Origin: DATFVA01 sp963711455
GTDB lineage: Bacteria; Bacteroidota; Ignavibacteria; Ignavibacteriales; Ignavibacteriaceae
DNA length: 64,000 nucleotides
Assembly (NCBI GenBank): GCA_963711455.1
Contig: CAVQEH010000002.1
Span: 372,001 to 436,000, forward strand
Direction: 5' to 3'
The notes under the pieces were generated by a model. It saw only the letters and a program-made list of their open reading frames with translations, searched no databases and was not told the origin of the DNA. The first letter of the stretch is position 1. Each line of letters opens with the position of its first letter. Made by a program: the position numbers and the translations under genes. This document shows positions 28,985 to 39,000 of the stretch, piece by piece.

Positions 28985-29060
28985 GAGGTCGAGGGAGTTA
29001 TCGGTGTGTTGTCTCAGTATAAGTCAGCAGTTTAGCCTGTTATCAGTTTCTCCCCGAAAA
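28985..29060 (-). promoter_or_regulatory. structured leader element upstream of the small exported ORF
   Basis: Contains the same 15-nt core (29001-29015) as the element at 28534-28548, flanked by GAGGGAGTTA on one side and CAGTATAAGTCAGCAG on the other. GAG...CTC ends can pair around the core. Confidence 0.4.
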
Positions 29061-29400
29061 GTAACAAATGCGAAGAAAATATTATGGAAATTAATTGATA
29101 GATGCAAGTAAAAAATATTTTTATAAGAAATGTTTGATGGGGGCAAATATAAGATGTGCGGAAAGGACGGAGGAAGGAAACCGGAGACCGGAAGAGGGAT
29201 GTCATTCAATTTTAACTACCACTTCAACTTTACATCCGATGGTAGTCATCAATTCAACCATTGCTCGAAGCAGTGAAGAAAAGTTCATTTATCACTCGGA
29301 ATCCTGAAAGGATGAAATTATTCTAGAATAATCTAAAAGCAGAAACGATAAAACCCTGAAAGGGTGATATTATATTGTCCTTTTTACGCCAAATAAAAAA
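29061..29400. other. gap with short palindromic repeats
   Basis: No supported gene. Around 29300-29370 it carries T-C-C-T-G-A-A-A-G-G-A-T-G-A-A-A-T-T and A-C-C-C-T-G-A-A-A-G-G-G-T-G-A-T-A-T-T, two copies of a small C-C-T-G-A-A-A-G-G palindrome repeat of the kind scattered between genes in this lineage. Confidence 0.35.
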
Positions 29401-29430
29401 GCCCCGTCCGTCAATTGCCGGATCCGGGGC
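29401..29430 (-). terminator. intrinsic terminator
   Basis: On the minus strand GCCCCGGATCCGGCAATTG...CGGGGC is followed by TTTTTTATTT. It is 28 bp after the stop of the Ig-repeat gene and is a near copy of 18711-18742. Confidence 0.85.
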
Positions 29431-29457
29431 TCTTCTGAATTCTGTCTGCTTACCTGT

Positions 29458-32400
29458 CTACTTTAAAAGAATCATCTTTTTCACTGAAACAAACTTGTTG
29501 GTTCTTAATTCGTAAATGTACATTCCTGAAGCAAAGTTCTGTGCGTTCCATTTAAAATTATATCTTCCGGCTTTTAACGGGCTGTTTACTAATTCTGCGA
29601 CTCTTTCACCTAATACATTGTATATAGTCAGCTTTGCATTGCTTGCATCTTCCGGCAATGCAAACTCTATAGTTGTGCCCGGATTAAACGGATTAGGATA
29701 GTTCTGTGAAAGGCTGTAAACCGTTGGTAATGTGGGCGGTTCACCGTACACTATATCAACCTTAATGTTTTCTAATTTTTCCCTGTTCACATCTACAAGT
29801 ATAAGTTTGTCAAGAGTTACTTCACCGGGTTTGTCAAGTGTGAAAGGCATAGCAGCCATTAAGTGTTCGCCGGCATCAATAAACTTTTCACCGCTGGGAT
29901 CGTATAAAAGGGTTCTTAAAATATCATTTGAGCTTTCATAGAAATAGAAGCCCTGACCCAGGTCTGTACTGATTACCATATTTTCCGGGTCACTGCCAAT
30001 ATTTGTAAATTCAATTTGTGCACCACGTATACCAACATTGCATTTAAGGTGTACCTCAACTCCTTTTTTATTAATATAGAAGGTTACTTTTGTATCTTCA
30101 CCTGCATTAACCTTTGGCATATTAATACCGCAATTTCCAAGCGGTGAACCATCGGGATACACTTCGGTTAGTATAATATTCTGAATCAAAGACATTTCCT
30201 GAACGTTCACAAATCCGTTCGGCTGCGGTGATGGATTTCCGGGTAACCATGGGGCAATATCAGCCCTGGTGAATGCTGCTCCGGTTAAAGAATCTACACT
30301 TATAATATGATCAACAACCATTAACAGATCAAGAATATCCAGGCATCCGTCGCCATTAGCATCACCGTAAGACGAGACACTGTTCTTTGCAATTACTGTA
30401 AGGAGATTGCGGGAAGGAGTAATGTTGATTGGCAGTCCCAGGTATGTGCTTGCTTCGGCATGAGATATTTTCATTGTGGATCTAATGCTGTCCTGTAACG
30501 GCGGCAGATTTGCAACTCTATAATGAACTTTAAACATCTCATTGTAGCTTCCGGGAGCCAGTCCAAAACCCTGGTTGTTATTATAAAGTAAAACATAAAC
30601 TGAATCGACTGAAGCTCCGTTAGGTGTAATCGGTCCCCTGATAATATTATAGTTCAGTATCCAGCTTGAATCAATTACATCGGCACCTTTTTCAATATTC
30701 TGGAAAGTTAAAATAACATTATCATTAATTTCTTTATTTACATTTATTCTGAATTGAAGCGCATGAAGTGAATCAGTCAGATTCTTTAATTGCATTACAT
30801 CAGTGTATGAATTGTTTTCTAATCTGTAAACCGAATCCTGCTGGAATATTATTCCTGCTTCAGTAACAACTACCGCTGACAGGGGAATAGTTCTGGATGG
30901 CACACTATCAGCATTAAATACTAATGTGCCGGGATATGTATTCGGAACAGTTGGAGCAGTAAATGTAAGTGTGAATTCAAAATTTCCCCCGGCAGGTATA
31001 ACGGCTGTATCGGGAGAAATATTCCAGTTAGGTGGTTGGGCGATATTTGTTCTTACCAGTATTTGAGTAGATCCGCTGTTTGTTACGGTAATCGGTACAT
31101 CAGTAGTTGTACCTGTTATAATATTAACAAGATCCACCTCATTTAAATCCGGTACGATTACTTCCGCTCCCGTTCCCTGTACTAAGTATGCTGTAGGTGA
31201 GCCGGATGCACTATGGGTAAATACCAGACTATCTGAATTTGATCCGATTGCTGTAGGTGCGAAAGTTATATTAAATATCCGGCTACCACCTGCTGCAATT
31301 GTATCAGGAAATGTATTTGGTGAAAATGTAAATTGTCCATTCGTTGATGTAATGTTTGATATAATAAGTTTATCTGTTCCTGAATTGTTTACCGTAGCCT
31401 GTAAAGTCGAGTTTGAGCCAACCGGCACAGAACCGAAGTTCAGGCTTGCAGGAGTAATTGAAAAGTTGGCTGCTATACCCGTACCCTGTACAGAATAGAC
31501 AGTCGGTGAACCTGTAGCGCTATGAGTAAAAATTAAACTGTCATTATTTGCACCGACTGCTGCAGGAGAGAATGTTACATCAAATACCTGGTTGCCTCCC
31601 GGTGCTATTGTAATTGGAAATGTGTTGGGTGAAAAAGTAAATTGTCCGTCTGATGAAGTAATGTTTGATATAACAAGATTATCTGTACCTGTGTTATTTA
31701 CTGTAGCCTGCAGTGTTGAGTTTGAACCGACTGAAACAGAACCGAAATTCAGGTTTGGAGGAGTAATTGAAAAGTTAGCTGCTATTCCTGTTCCCTGCAC
31801 AGAATAAACAGTTGGTGAACCTGCAGCGTTATGAGTAAATATTAAACTGTCATTATTTGCACCGACTGCTGTAGGAGAGAATGTTACATTAAATACCTGG
31901 CTGCCTCCCGGTGCTATTGTAATTGGAAATGTGTTGGGTGAAAAAGTAAATTGTCCGTCTGATGAAGTAATGTTTGATATAACAAGATTATCTGTACCTG
32001 TGTTATTTACTGTAGCCTGCAGTGTTGAGTTTGAACCGACTGAAACAGAACCGAAATTCAGGTTTGGAGGAGTAATTGAAAAGTTAGCTGCTATTCCTGT
32101 TCCCTGCACAGAATAAACAGTTGGTGAACCTGCAGCGTTATGAGTAAATATTAAACTGTCATTATTTGCACCGACTGCTGTAGGAGAGAATGTTACATTA
32201 AATACCTGGCTGCCTCCCGGTGCTATTGTAATTGGAAATGTGTTAGGTGAAAAAGTAAACTGAGTATTCGTTGACGTAATATTCGATATAATAAGATTAT
32301 CAGTGCCTGTGTTATTTACTGTAGCCTGCAGTGTTGAGTTTGAACCGACTGAAACAGAACCGAAATTCAGGTTTGGAGGAGTAATTGAAAAGTTAGCTGC

Positions 32401-34929
32401 TATTCCTGTTCCCTGTACAGAATAAACAGTTGGTGAACCTGCAGCGCTATGAGTAAATATTAAACTGTCATTATTTGCACCGACTGCTGTAGGAGAGAAT
32501 GTTACATTAAATACCTGGTTGCCTCCCGGTGCTATTGTAATTGGAAATGTGTTAGGTGAAAAAGTAAACTGTTCGTCAGACGAAGTAATATTAGATATGA
32601 CGAGATCATCTGTTCCGGTATTGTTTACTGTTGCCTGTAATATTGAATTAGAACCAACCGGCACAGAACCAAAGTTCAGACTTGGAGGAGAAATTGCAAA
32701 GTTCGGTTCAACTCCTGTTCCCTGCACAGAATATACAGTTGGAGAGCCTGAAGCATTATGTGTAAATGTTAAGTTTGCTGTTGTAAGAACCGGGGATGTC
32801 GGTGTAAATGTAACATCAAATACCTGGTTCCCTCCCGGTGTTATCGTAACAGGAAAAGCATTTGGTGAAAAAGTAAACTGTCCGTCAGACGAAGTAATAT
32901 TAGATATGACGAGATCATCGGTTCCGGTATTGTTTACTGTTGCCTGTAATATTGAATTAGAACCAACCGGCACAGAACCAAAGTTCAGACTTGGAGGAGA
33001 AATTGCAAAGTTCGGTTCAACTCCTGTTCCCTGCACAGAATATACAGTTGGAGAGCCTGAAGCATTATGTGTAAATGTTAAGTTTGCTGTTGTAAGAACC
33101 GGGGATGTCGGTGTAAATGTAACATCAAATACCTGGTTCCCTCCCGGTGTTATCGTAACAGGAAAAGTATTTGGTGAAAAAGTAAACTGTCCGTCAGACG
33201 AAGTAATATTAGATATGACGAGATCATCGGTTCCGGTATTGTTTACTGTTGCCTGTAATATTGAATTAGAACCAACCGGCACAGAACCAAAGTTCAGACT
33301 TGGAGGAGAAATTGCAAAGTTCGGTTCAACTCCTGTTCCCTGCACGGAATATACAGTTGGAGAGCCTGAAGCATTATGTGTAAATGTTAAGTTTGCTGTT
33401 GTAAGAACCGGGGATGTCGGTGTAAATGTAACATCAAATACCTGGTTCCCTCCCGGTGTTATCGTAACAGGAAAAGCATTTGGTGAAAAAGTAAACTGTC
33501 CGTCAGACGAAGTAATATTAGATATGACGAGATCATCGGTTCCGGTATTGTTTACTGTTGCCTGTAATATTGAATTAGAACCAACCGGCACAGAACCAAA
33601 GTTCAGACTTGGAGGAGAAATTGCAAAGTTCGGTTCAACTCCTGTTCCCTGCACAGAATATACAGTTGGAGAGCCTGAAGCATTATGTGTAAATGTTAAG
33701 TTTGCTGTTGTAAGAACCGGGGATGTCGGTGTAAATGTAACATCAAATACCTGGTTCCCTCCCGGTGTTATCGTAACAGGAAAAGTATTTGGTGAAAAAG
33801 TAAACTGTCCGTCAGACGAAGTAATATTAGATATGACGAGATCATCGGTTCCGGTATTGTTTACTGTTGCCTGTAATATTGAATTAGAACCAACCGGCAC
33901 AGAACCAAAGTTCAGACTTGGAGGAGAAATTGCAAAGTTCGGTTCAACTCCTGTTCCCTGCACGGAATATACAGTTGGAGAGCCGGAAGCATTATGTGTA
34001 AATGTTAAGTTTGCTGTTGTAAGAACCGGCGATGTCGGTGTAAATGTAACATCAAATACCTGGTTGCCTCCCGGTGCTATTGTAATTGGAAATGTGTTAG
34101 GTGAAAAAGTAAACTGTCCGTCAGACGAAGTAATATTAGATATGACGAGATCATCGGTTCCGGTATTGTTTACTGTTGCCTGTAATATTGAATTAGAACC
34201 AACCGGCACAGAACCAAAGTTCAGACTTGGAGGAGAAATTGCAAAGTTCGGTTCAACTCCTGTTCCCTGCACAGAATATACAGTTGGAGAGCCTGAAGCA
34301 TTATGTGTAAATGTTAAGTTTGCTGTTGTAAGAACCGGGGATGTCGGTGTAAATGTAACATCAAATACCTGGTTCCCTCCCGGTGTTATCGTAACAGGAA
34401 AAGCATTTGGTGAAAAAGTAAACTGTCCGTCAGACGAAGTAATATTAGATATGACCAGATCATCGGTTCCGGTATTGTTTACTGTTGCCTGTAATATTGA
34501 ATTAGAACCAACCGGCACAGAACCAAAGTTCAGACTTGGAGGAGAAATTGCAAAGTTCGGTTCAACTCCTGTTCCCTGCACAGAATATACTGTTGGAGAG
34601 CCTGAAGCATTATGTGTAAAGGTTAAACTCGCTGTTGTAAGAACCGGGGATGCAGGTGTAAATGTAACATCAAATACCTGGTTCCCTCCCGGTGTTATCG
34701 TAACAGGAAATGTGTTTGGTAAAAATGTGAACTGTCCATCTGAGGATGTTATGTCGGATATTATAAGATCGACTGTATCAGGATTGCTAACTGTTGCCTG
34801 TATTATTGAATTCGATCCAATTGATACGGAACCAAAGTTAAGGCTCGGTGGTGCAATTTCAAATGTCTGTCCGAAGACAGAAAGATTATACAGCAGTACG
34901 ATAGAGAGTACTGAAAATAGTTTTTGCAT
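29458..34929 (-). CDS. giant tandem ASH/choice-of-anchor-D repeat protein with cohesin-like, dockerin-like and T9SS domains
   Basis: 1,823 residues. Signal peptide 1-21 (ends V-F-G-Q). Twelve consecutive 103-residue repeats (22-1257) of the ASPM-SPD2-Hydin / choice-of-anchor-D Ig-like type, each with L-N-F-G-S-V-x-V-G-S-N-S, F-x-F-S-P-N and Y-S-V-Q-G-T-G; repeats 2-7 are nearly identical, 9-11 form a second subtype. A degenerate thirteenth follows (to about 1360), then a cohesin-like domain (about 1362-1515), a dockerin-like pair of calcium loops (G-D-A-N-G-D-G-C-L-D, about 1520-1600), a second cohesin-like beta domain (about 1605-1730) and the sorting domain (about 1737-1823). Predicted to be a long surface stalk or adhesin. 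Repeat number may vary between strains. Long leader upstream with a conserved 31-nt block. Confidence 0.92.
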   Translation of the reverse strand: MQKLFSVLSIVLLYNLSVFGQTFEIAPPSLNFGSVSIGSNSIIQATVSNPDTVDLIISDITSSDGQFTFLPNTFPVTITPGGNQVFDVTFTPASPVLTTASLTFTHNASGSPTVYSVQGTGVEPNFAISPPSLNFGSVPVGSNSILQATVNNTGTDDLVISNITSSDGQFTFSPNAFPVTITPGGNQVFDVTFTPTSPVLTTANLTFTHNASGSPTVYSVQGTGVEPNFAISPPSLNFGSVPVGSNSILQATVNNTGTDDLVISNITSSDGQFTFSPNTFPITIAPGGNQVFDVTFTPTSPVLTTANLTFTHNASGSPTVYSVQGTGVEPNFAISPPSLNFGSVPVGSNSILQATVNNTGTDDLVISNITSSDGQFTFSPNTFPVTITPGGNQVFDVTFTPTSPVLTTANLTFTHNASGSPTVYSVQGTGVEPNFAISPPSLNFGSVPVGSNSILQATVNNTGTDDLVISNITSSDGQFTFSPNAFPVTITPGGNQVFDVTFTPTSPVLTTANLTFTHNASGSPTVYSVQGTGVEPNFAISPPSLNFGSVPVGSNSILQATVNNTGTDDLVISNITSSDGQFTFSPNTFPVTITPGGNQVFDVTFTPTSPVLTTANLTFTHNASGSPTVYSVQGTGVEPNFAISPPSLNFGSVPVGSNSILQATVNNTGTDDLVISNITSSDGQFTFSPNAFPVTITPGGNQVFDVTFTPTSPVLTTANLTFTHNASGSPTVYSVQGTGVEPNFAISPPSLNFGSVPVGSNSILQATVNNTGTDDLVISNITSSDEQFTFSPNTFPITIAPGGNQVFNVTFSPTAVGANNDSLIFTHSAAGSPTVYSVQGTGIAANFSITPPNLNFGSVSVGSNSTLQATVNNTGTDNLIISNITSTNTQFTFSPNTFPITIAPGGSQVFNVTFSPTAVGANNDSLIFTHNAAGSPTVYSVQGTGIAANFSITPPNLNFGSVSVGSNSTLQATVNNTGTDNLVISNITSSDGQFTFSPNTFPITIAPGGSQVFNVTFSPTAVGANNDSLIFTHNAAGSPTVYSVQGTGIAANFSITPPNLNFGSVSVGSNSTLQATVNNTGTDNLVISNITSSDGQFTFSPNTFPITIAPGGNQVFDVTFSPAAVGANNDSLIFTHSATGSPTVYSVQGTGIAANFSITPASLNFGSVPVGSNSTLQATVNNSGTDKLIISNITSTNGQFTFSPNTFPDTIAAGGSRIFNITFAPTAIGSNSDSLVFTHSASGSPTAYLVQGTGAEVIVPDLNEVDLVNIITGTTTDVPITVTNSGSTQILVRTNIAQPPNWNISPDTAVIPAGGNFEFTLTFTAPTVPNTYPGTLVFNADSVPSRTIPLSAVVVTEAGIIFQQDSVYRLENNSYTDVMQLKNLTDSLHALQFRINVNKEINDNVILTFQNIEKGADVIDSSWILNYNIIRGPITPNGASVDSVYVLLYNNNQGFGLAPGSYNEMFKVHYRVANLPPLQDSIRSTMKISHAEASTYLGLPINITPSRNLLTVIAKNSVSSYGDANGDGCLDILDLLMVVDHIISVDSLTGAAFTRADIAPWLPGNPSPQPNGFVNVQEMSLIQNIILTEVYPDGSPLGNCGINMPKVNAGEDTKVTFYINKKGVEVHLKCNVGIRGAQIEFTNIGSDPENMVISTDLGQGFYFYESSNDILRTLLYDPSGEKFIDAGEHLMAAMPFTLDKPGEVTLDKLILVDVNREKLENIKVDIVYGEPPTLPTVYSLSQNYPNPFNPGTTIEFALPEDASNAKLTIYNVLGERVAELVNSPLKAGRYNFKWNAQNFASGMYIYELRTNKFVSVKKMILLK
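31159..34866. repeat. 309-bp tandem repeats, twelve copies
   Basis: The coding repeats have a period of exactly 309 bp (for example T-T-C-G-G-T-T-C-A-A at 32702 and 33011). Copies two to seven (about 32.7-34.6 kb) are almost identical at DNA level, with synonymous positions conserved, showing recent duplication or gene conversion. The outer copies are more divergent. Assembly collapse or expansion is possible here. Confidence 0.95.
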
Positions 34930-35535
34930 AAGTCATGCTTTTATTTTTTATTGAAAAAGAGTGCCCACCAATCGTAAAAATCAAGTGATAGTGCATTACA
35001 AAACAGCACAATCATTATACCATCAAAATTTATCTATAAACCGATAATGTGGTTTATATTATTTATTATGATGAGAAATTCGTTTCAATGTTATACGTTC
35101 GAGAAAATTACTCCTGAGCTAATCTAAAGCATTTTTCTGTTTTAAGAGAGTATCCGACATGCAAACTCCGGAAATATACAGCAACCAATCTCTAAATTTT
35201 CACCCTCACAGTCAGAGAAACAGGTTTTAATTTGCAATTTTTATTTGATAGAAGCAAGAGTTTGGAAATAAAAAGTGAATAAATTTAAGAACCTTTTCAT
35301 GATGAAAAGATAATCAGTGCACATATATTTTGAGCGTTGTAAAACTATTATTCAAAAAAATTTTTGACAGCAAAATGTATGGTAATGCTACATACTGAAT
35401 TTAACAGGGGAAAAAATTGGTGTTAACATTTATCATTATTGAAGTTAAATATTATTGTTAAAGTTAAGTATTAACTCAAAAAAATCTCTTAATAATACAA
35501 TTTAGAAAAATGAATTCTTTTAACGTGTTTGCTTA
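34930..35535 (-). promoter_or_regulatory. leader region of the Ig-repeat gene with a conserved 31-nt block
   Basis: No gene. The plus-strand block 35227-35257 (TTAATTTGCAATT...GATAGAAGCAA) matches 13854-13884 at 30 of 31 positions. The flank 35145-35226 also aligns with 13755-13853 (GAGAG, CTCCGGAAA, CAACC, TCTCTAA, CACCCT, AGAGAAA), and holds a hairpin TCTCT/AGAGA (35189-35219). The conserved part is about 210-330 nt upstream of the ATG at 34929. The rest is AT-rich. Confidence 0.5.
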
Positions 35536-35564
35536 TTGACTATCAATTTTTTTTTATTTATGGT
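35536..35564 (+). promoter_or_regulatory. candidate sigma-70-like promoter of the 2,857-residue gene
   Basis: -35 TTGACT (35536-35541), 17-bp spacer, -10 TATGGT (35559-35564). The same layout recurs at 47279-47307 before the paralogous leader. Predicts a 5' UTR of about 490 nt. Confidence 0.45.
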
Positions 35565-35569
35565 TGCAT

Positions 35570-36064
35570 ACGCTGAATAAAATTATAGAGATTGATTGTA
35601 AATTTAAGGTGGAGATTCTATAAAAAAGCATATCGGTGAGGGAAAAAGGTTCTGATATGTTCTTTTCATTCTTTCCTGGCTCTGTTCAATAGATACTTAC
35701 TAGTGCTCTGTTAAGTTCTTTAGTTCTTAGTTGAGTTTTTGCAAGTTATCTATTTATACGCATTCCTCTTTATAGATAATCCGTTTTTCTTAATAACGTT
35801 TTATTTTGTCGGCTTTCAATAAAGGTACTATATGTCGGCATATCTCAGGAATCTAACAGCAGATGTTCCTAATTCAAGAGGATTATCCTGCCCAAAAATC
35901 AAATTGATCTTTGATACCCCAAAAAGAAATTATATTGAGGGAGTAATTCATCAACGAGTCTTTCCTGCCATCAACTTTACAGGGATCTGAAATTCCCGTC
36001 AACTGTAAAGCTTTAAACTCAAATAAATAATTAATTAACAATTCGAATTCATTTTGGAGGTTCT
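35570..36064 (+). promoter_or_regulatory. long 5' leader with a two-hairpin element
   Basis: No gene. An upstream part (GAGATTGATTG...GGTGGAGATT...GGTGAGGGA, 35588-35643) resembles 47335-47394. Near the 3' end, AGGGA/TTCCT (about 35938-35965) and CTTTACAG/CTGTAAAG (35975-35982 and 36003-36010) form two hairpins, then 54 nt to the ATG, ending in the ribosome site GGAGG (36056-36060). The last 35 bases closely match those before ATG 48060. Confidence 0.5.
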
Positions 36065-39000
36065 ATGTCTCGAAACTTACTCAGGTTTATCTCAACCGCC
36101 TTCCTCCTTGCACTGTTTATGTTTCCGCAGCTATCGTTTGCACAGCTTACAGGAACAAAAACAATCCCCGGTGATTATGCTACAATATCCGCTGCCGTCG
36201 CCGATCTGAATACTCAGGGAGTAGGGCCCGGCGGTGTTACATTTAATGTAACTGCCGGATATACTGAAAGTATTACCGCACCTATAACAATTACTGCAAC
36301 CGGGACAGCCGGTAATGCAATTGTTTTTCAAAAAAGTGGTGCGGGTGCTAATCCGTCAATAACGAGAACAGATGCAGGTACATTATCTACATCGACAATT
36401 GGCGGTGCAGGTGATGCTATCATTCGTATTGAAGGTACAGATTACATTACTTTTAACGGTATTGATGTAACTGCTGCCGACCAGGGAATTGAATACGGAT
36501 ATCTGACTCATAAACCCGATGGTACCAACGGCTGCCAGTATGTCACAATTAAAAATTGTGTCATAACAATGACAAAAGGCACCAGCGGTTATGTTATGGG
36601 TATCTATATCGGTAACGGGACTACATCAACATCTTCTGCTACGGGTGTAACGGTAACTACCGCAAGCGGAATCAACTCAAATATTGTCATCACCGGAAAT
36701 ACGGTACAAAATGTTCACGCCGGTATTTATGTAAGAGGATCTTCCGCAACCGGTTTTTATGACAGTGATGTAATCGTCGGTCAATCAGGTGCCGGAAATA
36801 TAATTCAGAATTTTGGCGGCGGAAATGCAAGCACTACTTATGGTGTTTATTTTATTTATGTCAATAATACATCTGTAGTTTATAACACAATTGATAACGC
36901 AGGCGGCGGCGGTGCTGCTCATGGAGCTACTTTGTATGGAATATTTTATTCCACTGTAACGGGTGATATTGTTGGAAGCAACAATGCTTACACACTTGCA
37001 AATATTTCAGCTTCATCGTCTACCTACGGTTCATATAATGGTAACACATGTACTTCTGAAAACTTTAGTAACAATACTTTTGCTTCAGGAACAATTTCTT
37101 CAACAGGAACAATGTACCTGATTTATGCAAGCAGCGGGACACCAAACGTTACGGTTTCAGGAAATCAGGTAACCGGGACATTCAGCAGAACTGGTGCCAG
37201 TGGTGCTCTGTATTGCTACTATAATCTTGGATCCCCTTCAAGCGGTACCGAGACTTTCTCCAATAATAATTTCTCTAACATTTCGGTAGCCGGATCAACA
37301 AGCTTATATGGATATTACAGTAATACAACCACCTCTCAAAACAGAGTCTGCAACGGTAATACCTTTGCTAACTGGACAGGTGGTACAGGATCTGCTTATA
37401 TCGTATATGCTCTTTCAACTTTATCTAATCAAATATATAATAATTCGATTCACGATGTTACTGCCGGAGGAACCGTATACTGTATGTATGCGACCGGGAC
37501 AAATGGAACCTTCTACGGTAATAATATATACAACATAACTACTTCCGGTTCAACTTTTTATGGACTTTATGATGGTGCTTCGGGCACCACAAATTGTTAT
37601 AAAAACCAGGTATATAACCTTACCGGAAATAATGCTTCACAGACATTATACGGTTTTTATATTTCTGCCGGAACGAGCAATAATGTCTTTAACAATTTTA
37701 TCTCCGACCTTAAAGCTCCCTCATCGGCATCAACAACCGGTTTAGCGGGCATATATGTTTCCGGTGGAACAGCAATCGGTTTATATTATAATACAATATA
37801 TCTTAATGCCAGCAGCACAGGGACTAATTTTGGCTCATCAGGAATTTATGCCAGCACCACTCCAACAGTTGACTTAAGAAATAATATTGTAGACAACATT
37901 TCAACTGCAGCCGGAACGGGATTAACCGTTTCATACAGAAGAAGTTCAACCACATTGACAACTTATGCTGCGGCATCAAACAATAATGACTTTTATGCCG
38001 GAACCCCGTCTGCAACTAATTTAATATACTATGACGGAACAACAGCATATCAGACTTTGGCTGCTTATAAGGCACTGGTTACACCAAGGGACGCTGCTGC
38101 GTTTACTGAAAATCCTCCCTTTATAAATGTTGCAACCACACCTTATAATTTACATATGAGTACCACTATTCCAACCCAGACGGAAAAAGGCGGAACACCT
38201 GTTACCACTCCGGTTGCAATTACAGATGACTTTGACGGCAACACAAGAAATGCTACTACACCGGATGTGGGAGCAGATGAATTTAACGGCTTAATCCTGG
38301 ATTTGACACCACCGGTAATTTCTTATACGCCATTATTGAATACAACTTCAACTTCGGCAAGAACACTAACTGCATCTGTTAGCGATGCAGCAAGTGGAGT
38401 CCCGACTGCCGGGATCGGTTTGCCGCGGTTGTACTGGAAAAAGAATTACAGCGGTGCATGGACCGGTGTAACCTCTACTTATCTTAGCGGAAGCAATTAC
38501 CAGTTCTCATTCGGCAGCGGTGTTGCCGGCGGCGACACAGTTTATTACTATGTAGTTGCTCAGGATGGAGCAACAACTCCTAATGTTATTGCAAATCCTT
38601 TTGCCGGTGCCGGCGGTTATACAGCGAATCCACCCACTGCTTCGACGCCTCCAACAAGTCCATACTGGTACTTTATAGTTACGCAGGGCCCTCTTGCAGG
38701 AAACTATACAGTTGGGTTAACTGACTTCAACCGGATCACCGGTAAAAATATTTACTTCCAAAAAGTCGTTACAAAGGTAATGGAAGAAGTTGAAGTTCCT
38801 GTCCCTGTTGTAGAACAAAAATATGAAAAAGGTAAGGAACCATTATCAAAAGATACTAAAGCATCAGTAAATCCCGGGACAGTTAAACAATTGATGCAGG
38901 TTGAAAAGATTTCGTGGGTTCCGATGGAAAATGGTAAACCTTATGAAGGCGATCTGTATGTTAAAAAAGCATACAATCCACAATACAATTATCCTGCTGG

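Noticed and set aside
29300..29370. CRISPR-like repeats
   Set aside because: Two short CCTGAAAGG palindromes are not evenly spaced and there is no array or cas gene.
32519..34954. 811-codon open frame on the strand opposite the Ig-repeat gene
   Set aside because: It is an antisense shadow: the identical 309-bp repeats simply lack stops in that frame, so it repeats with the same period and has no signal peptide or start context.
35975..36010. Cobalamin or c-di-GMP riboswitch
   Set aside because: Short strings (C-A-A-C-T-G-T-A-A here; C-A-G-G-G-C-A-A-A-C at 47988-47997) recall these classes, but the remaining conserved helices and boxes are absent and the downstream genes do not fit.
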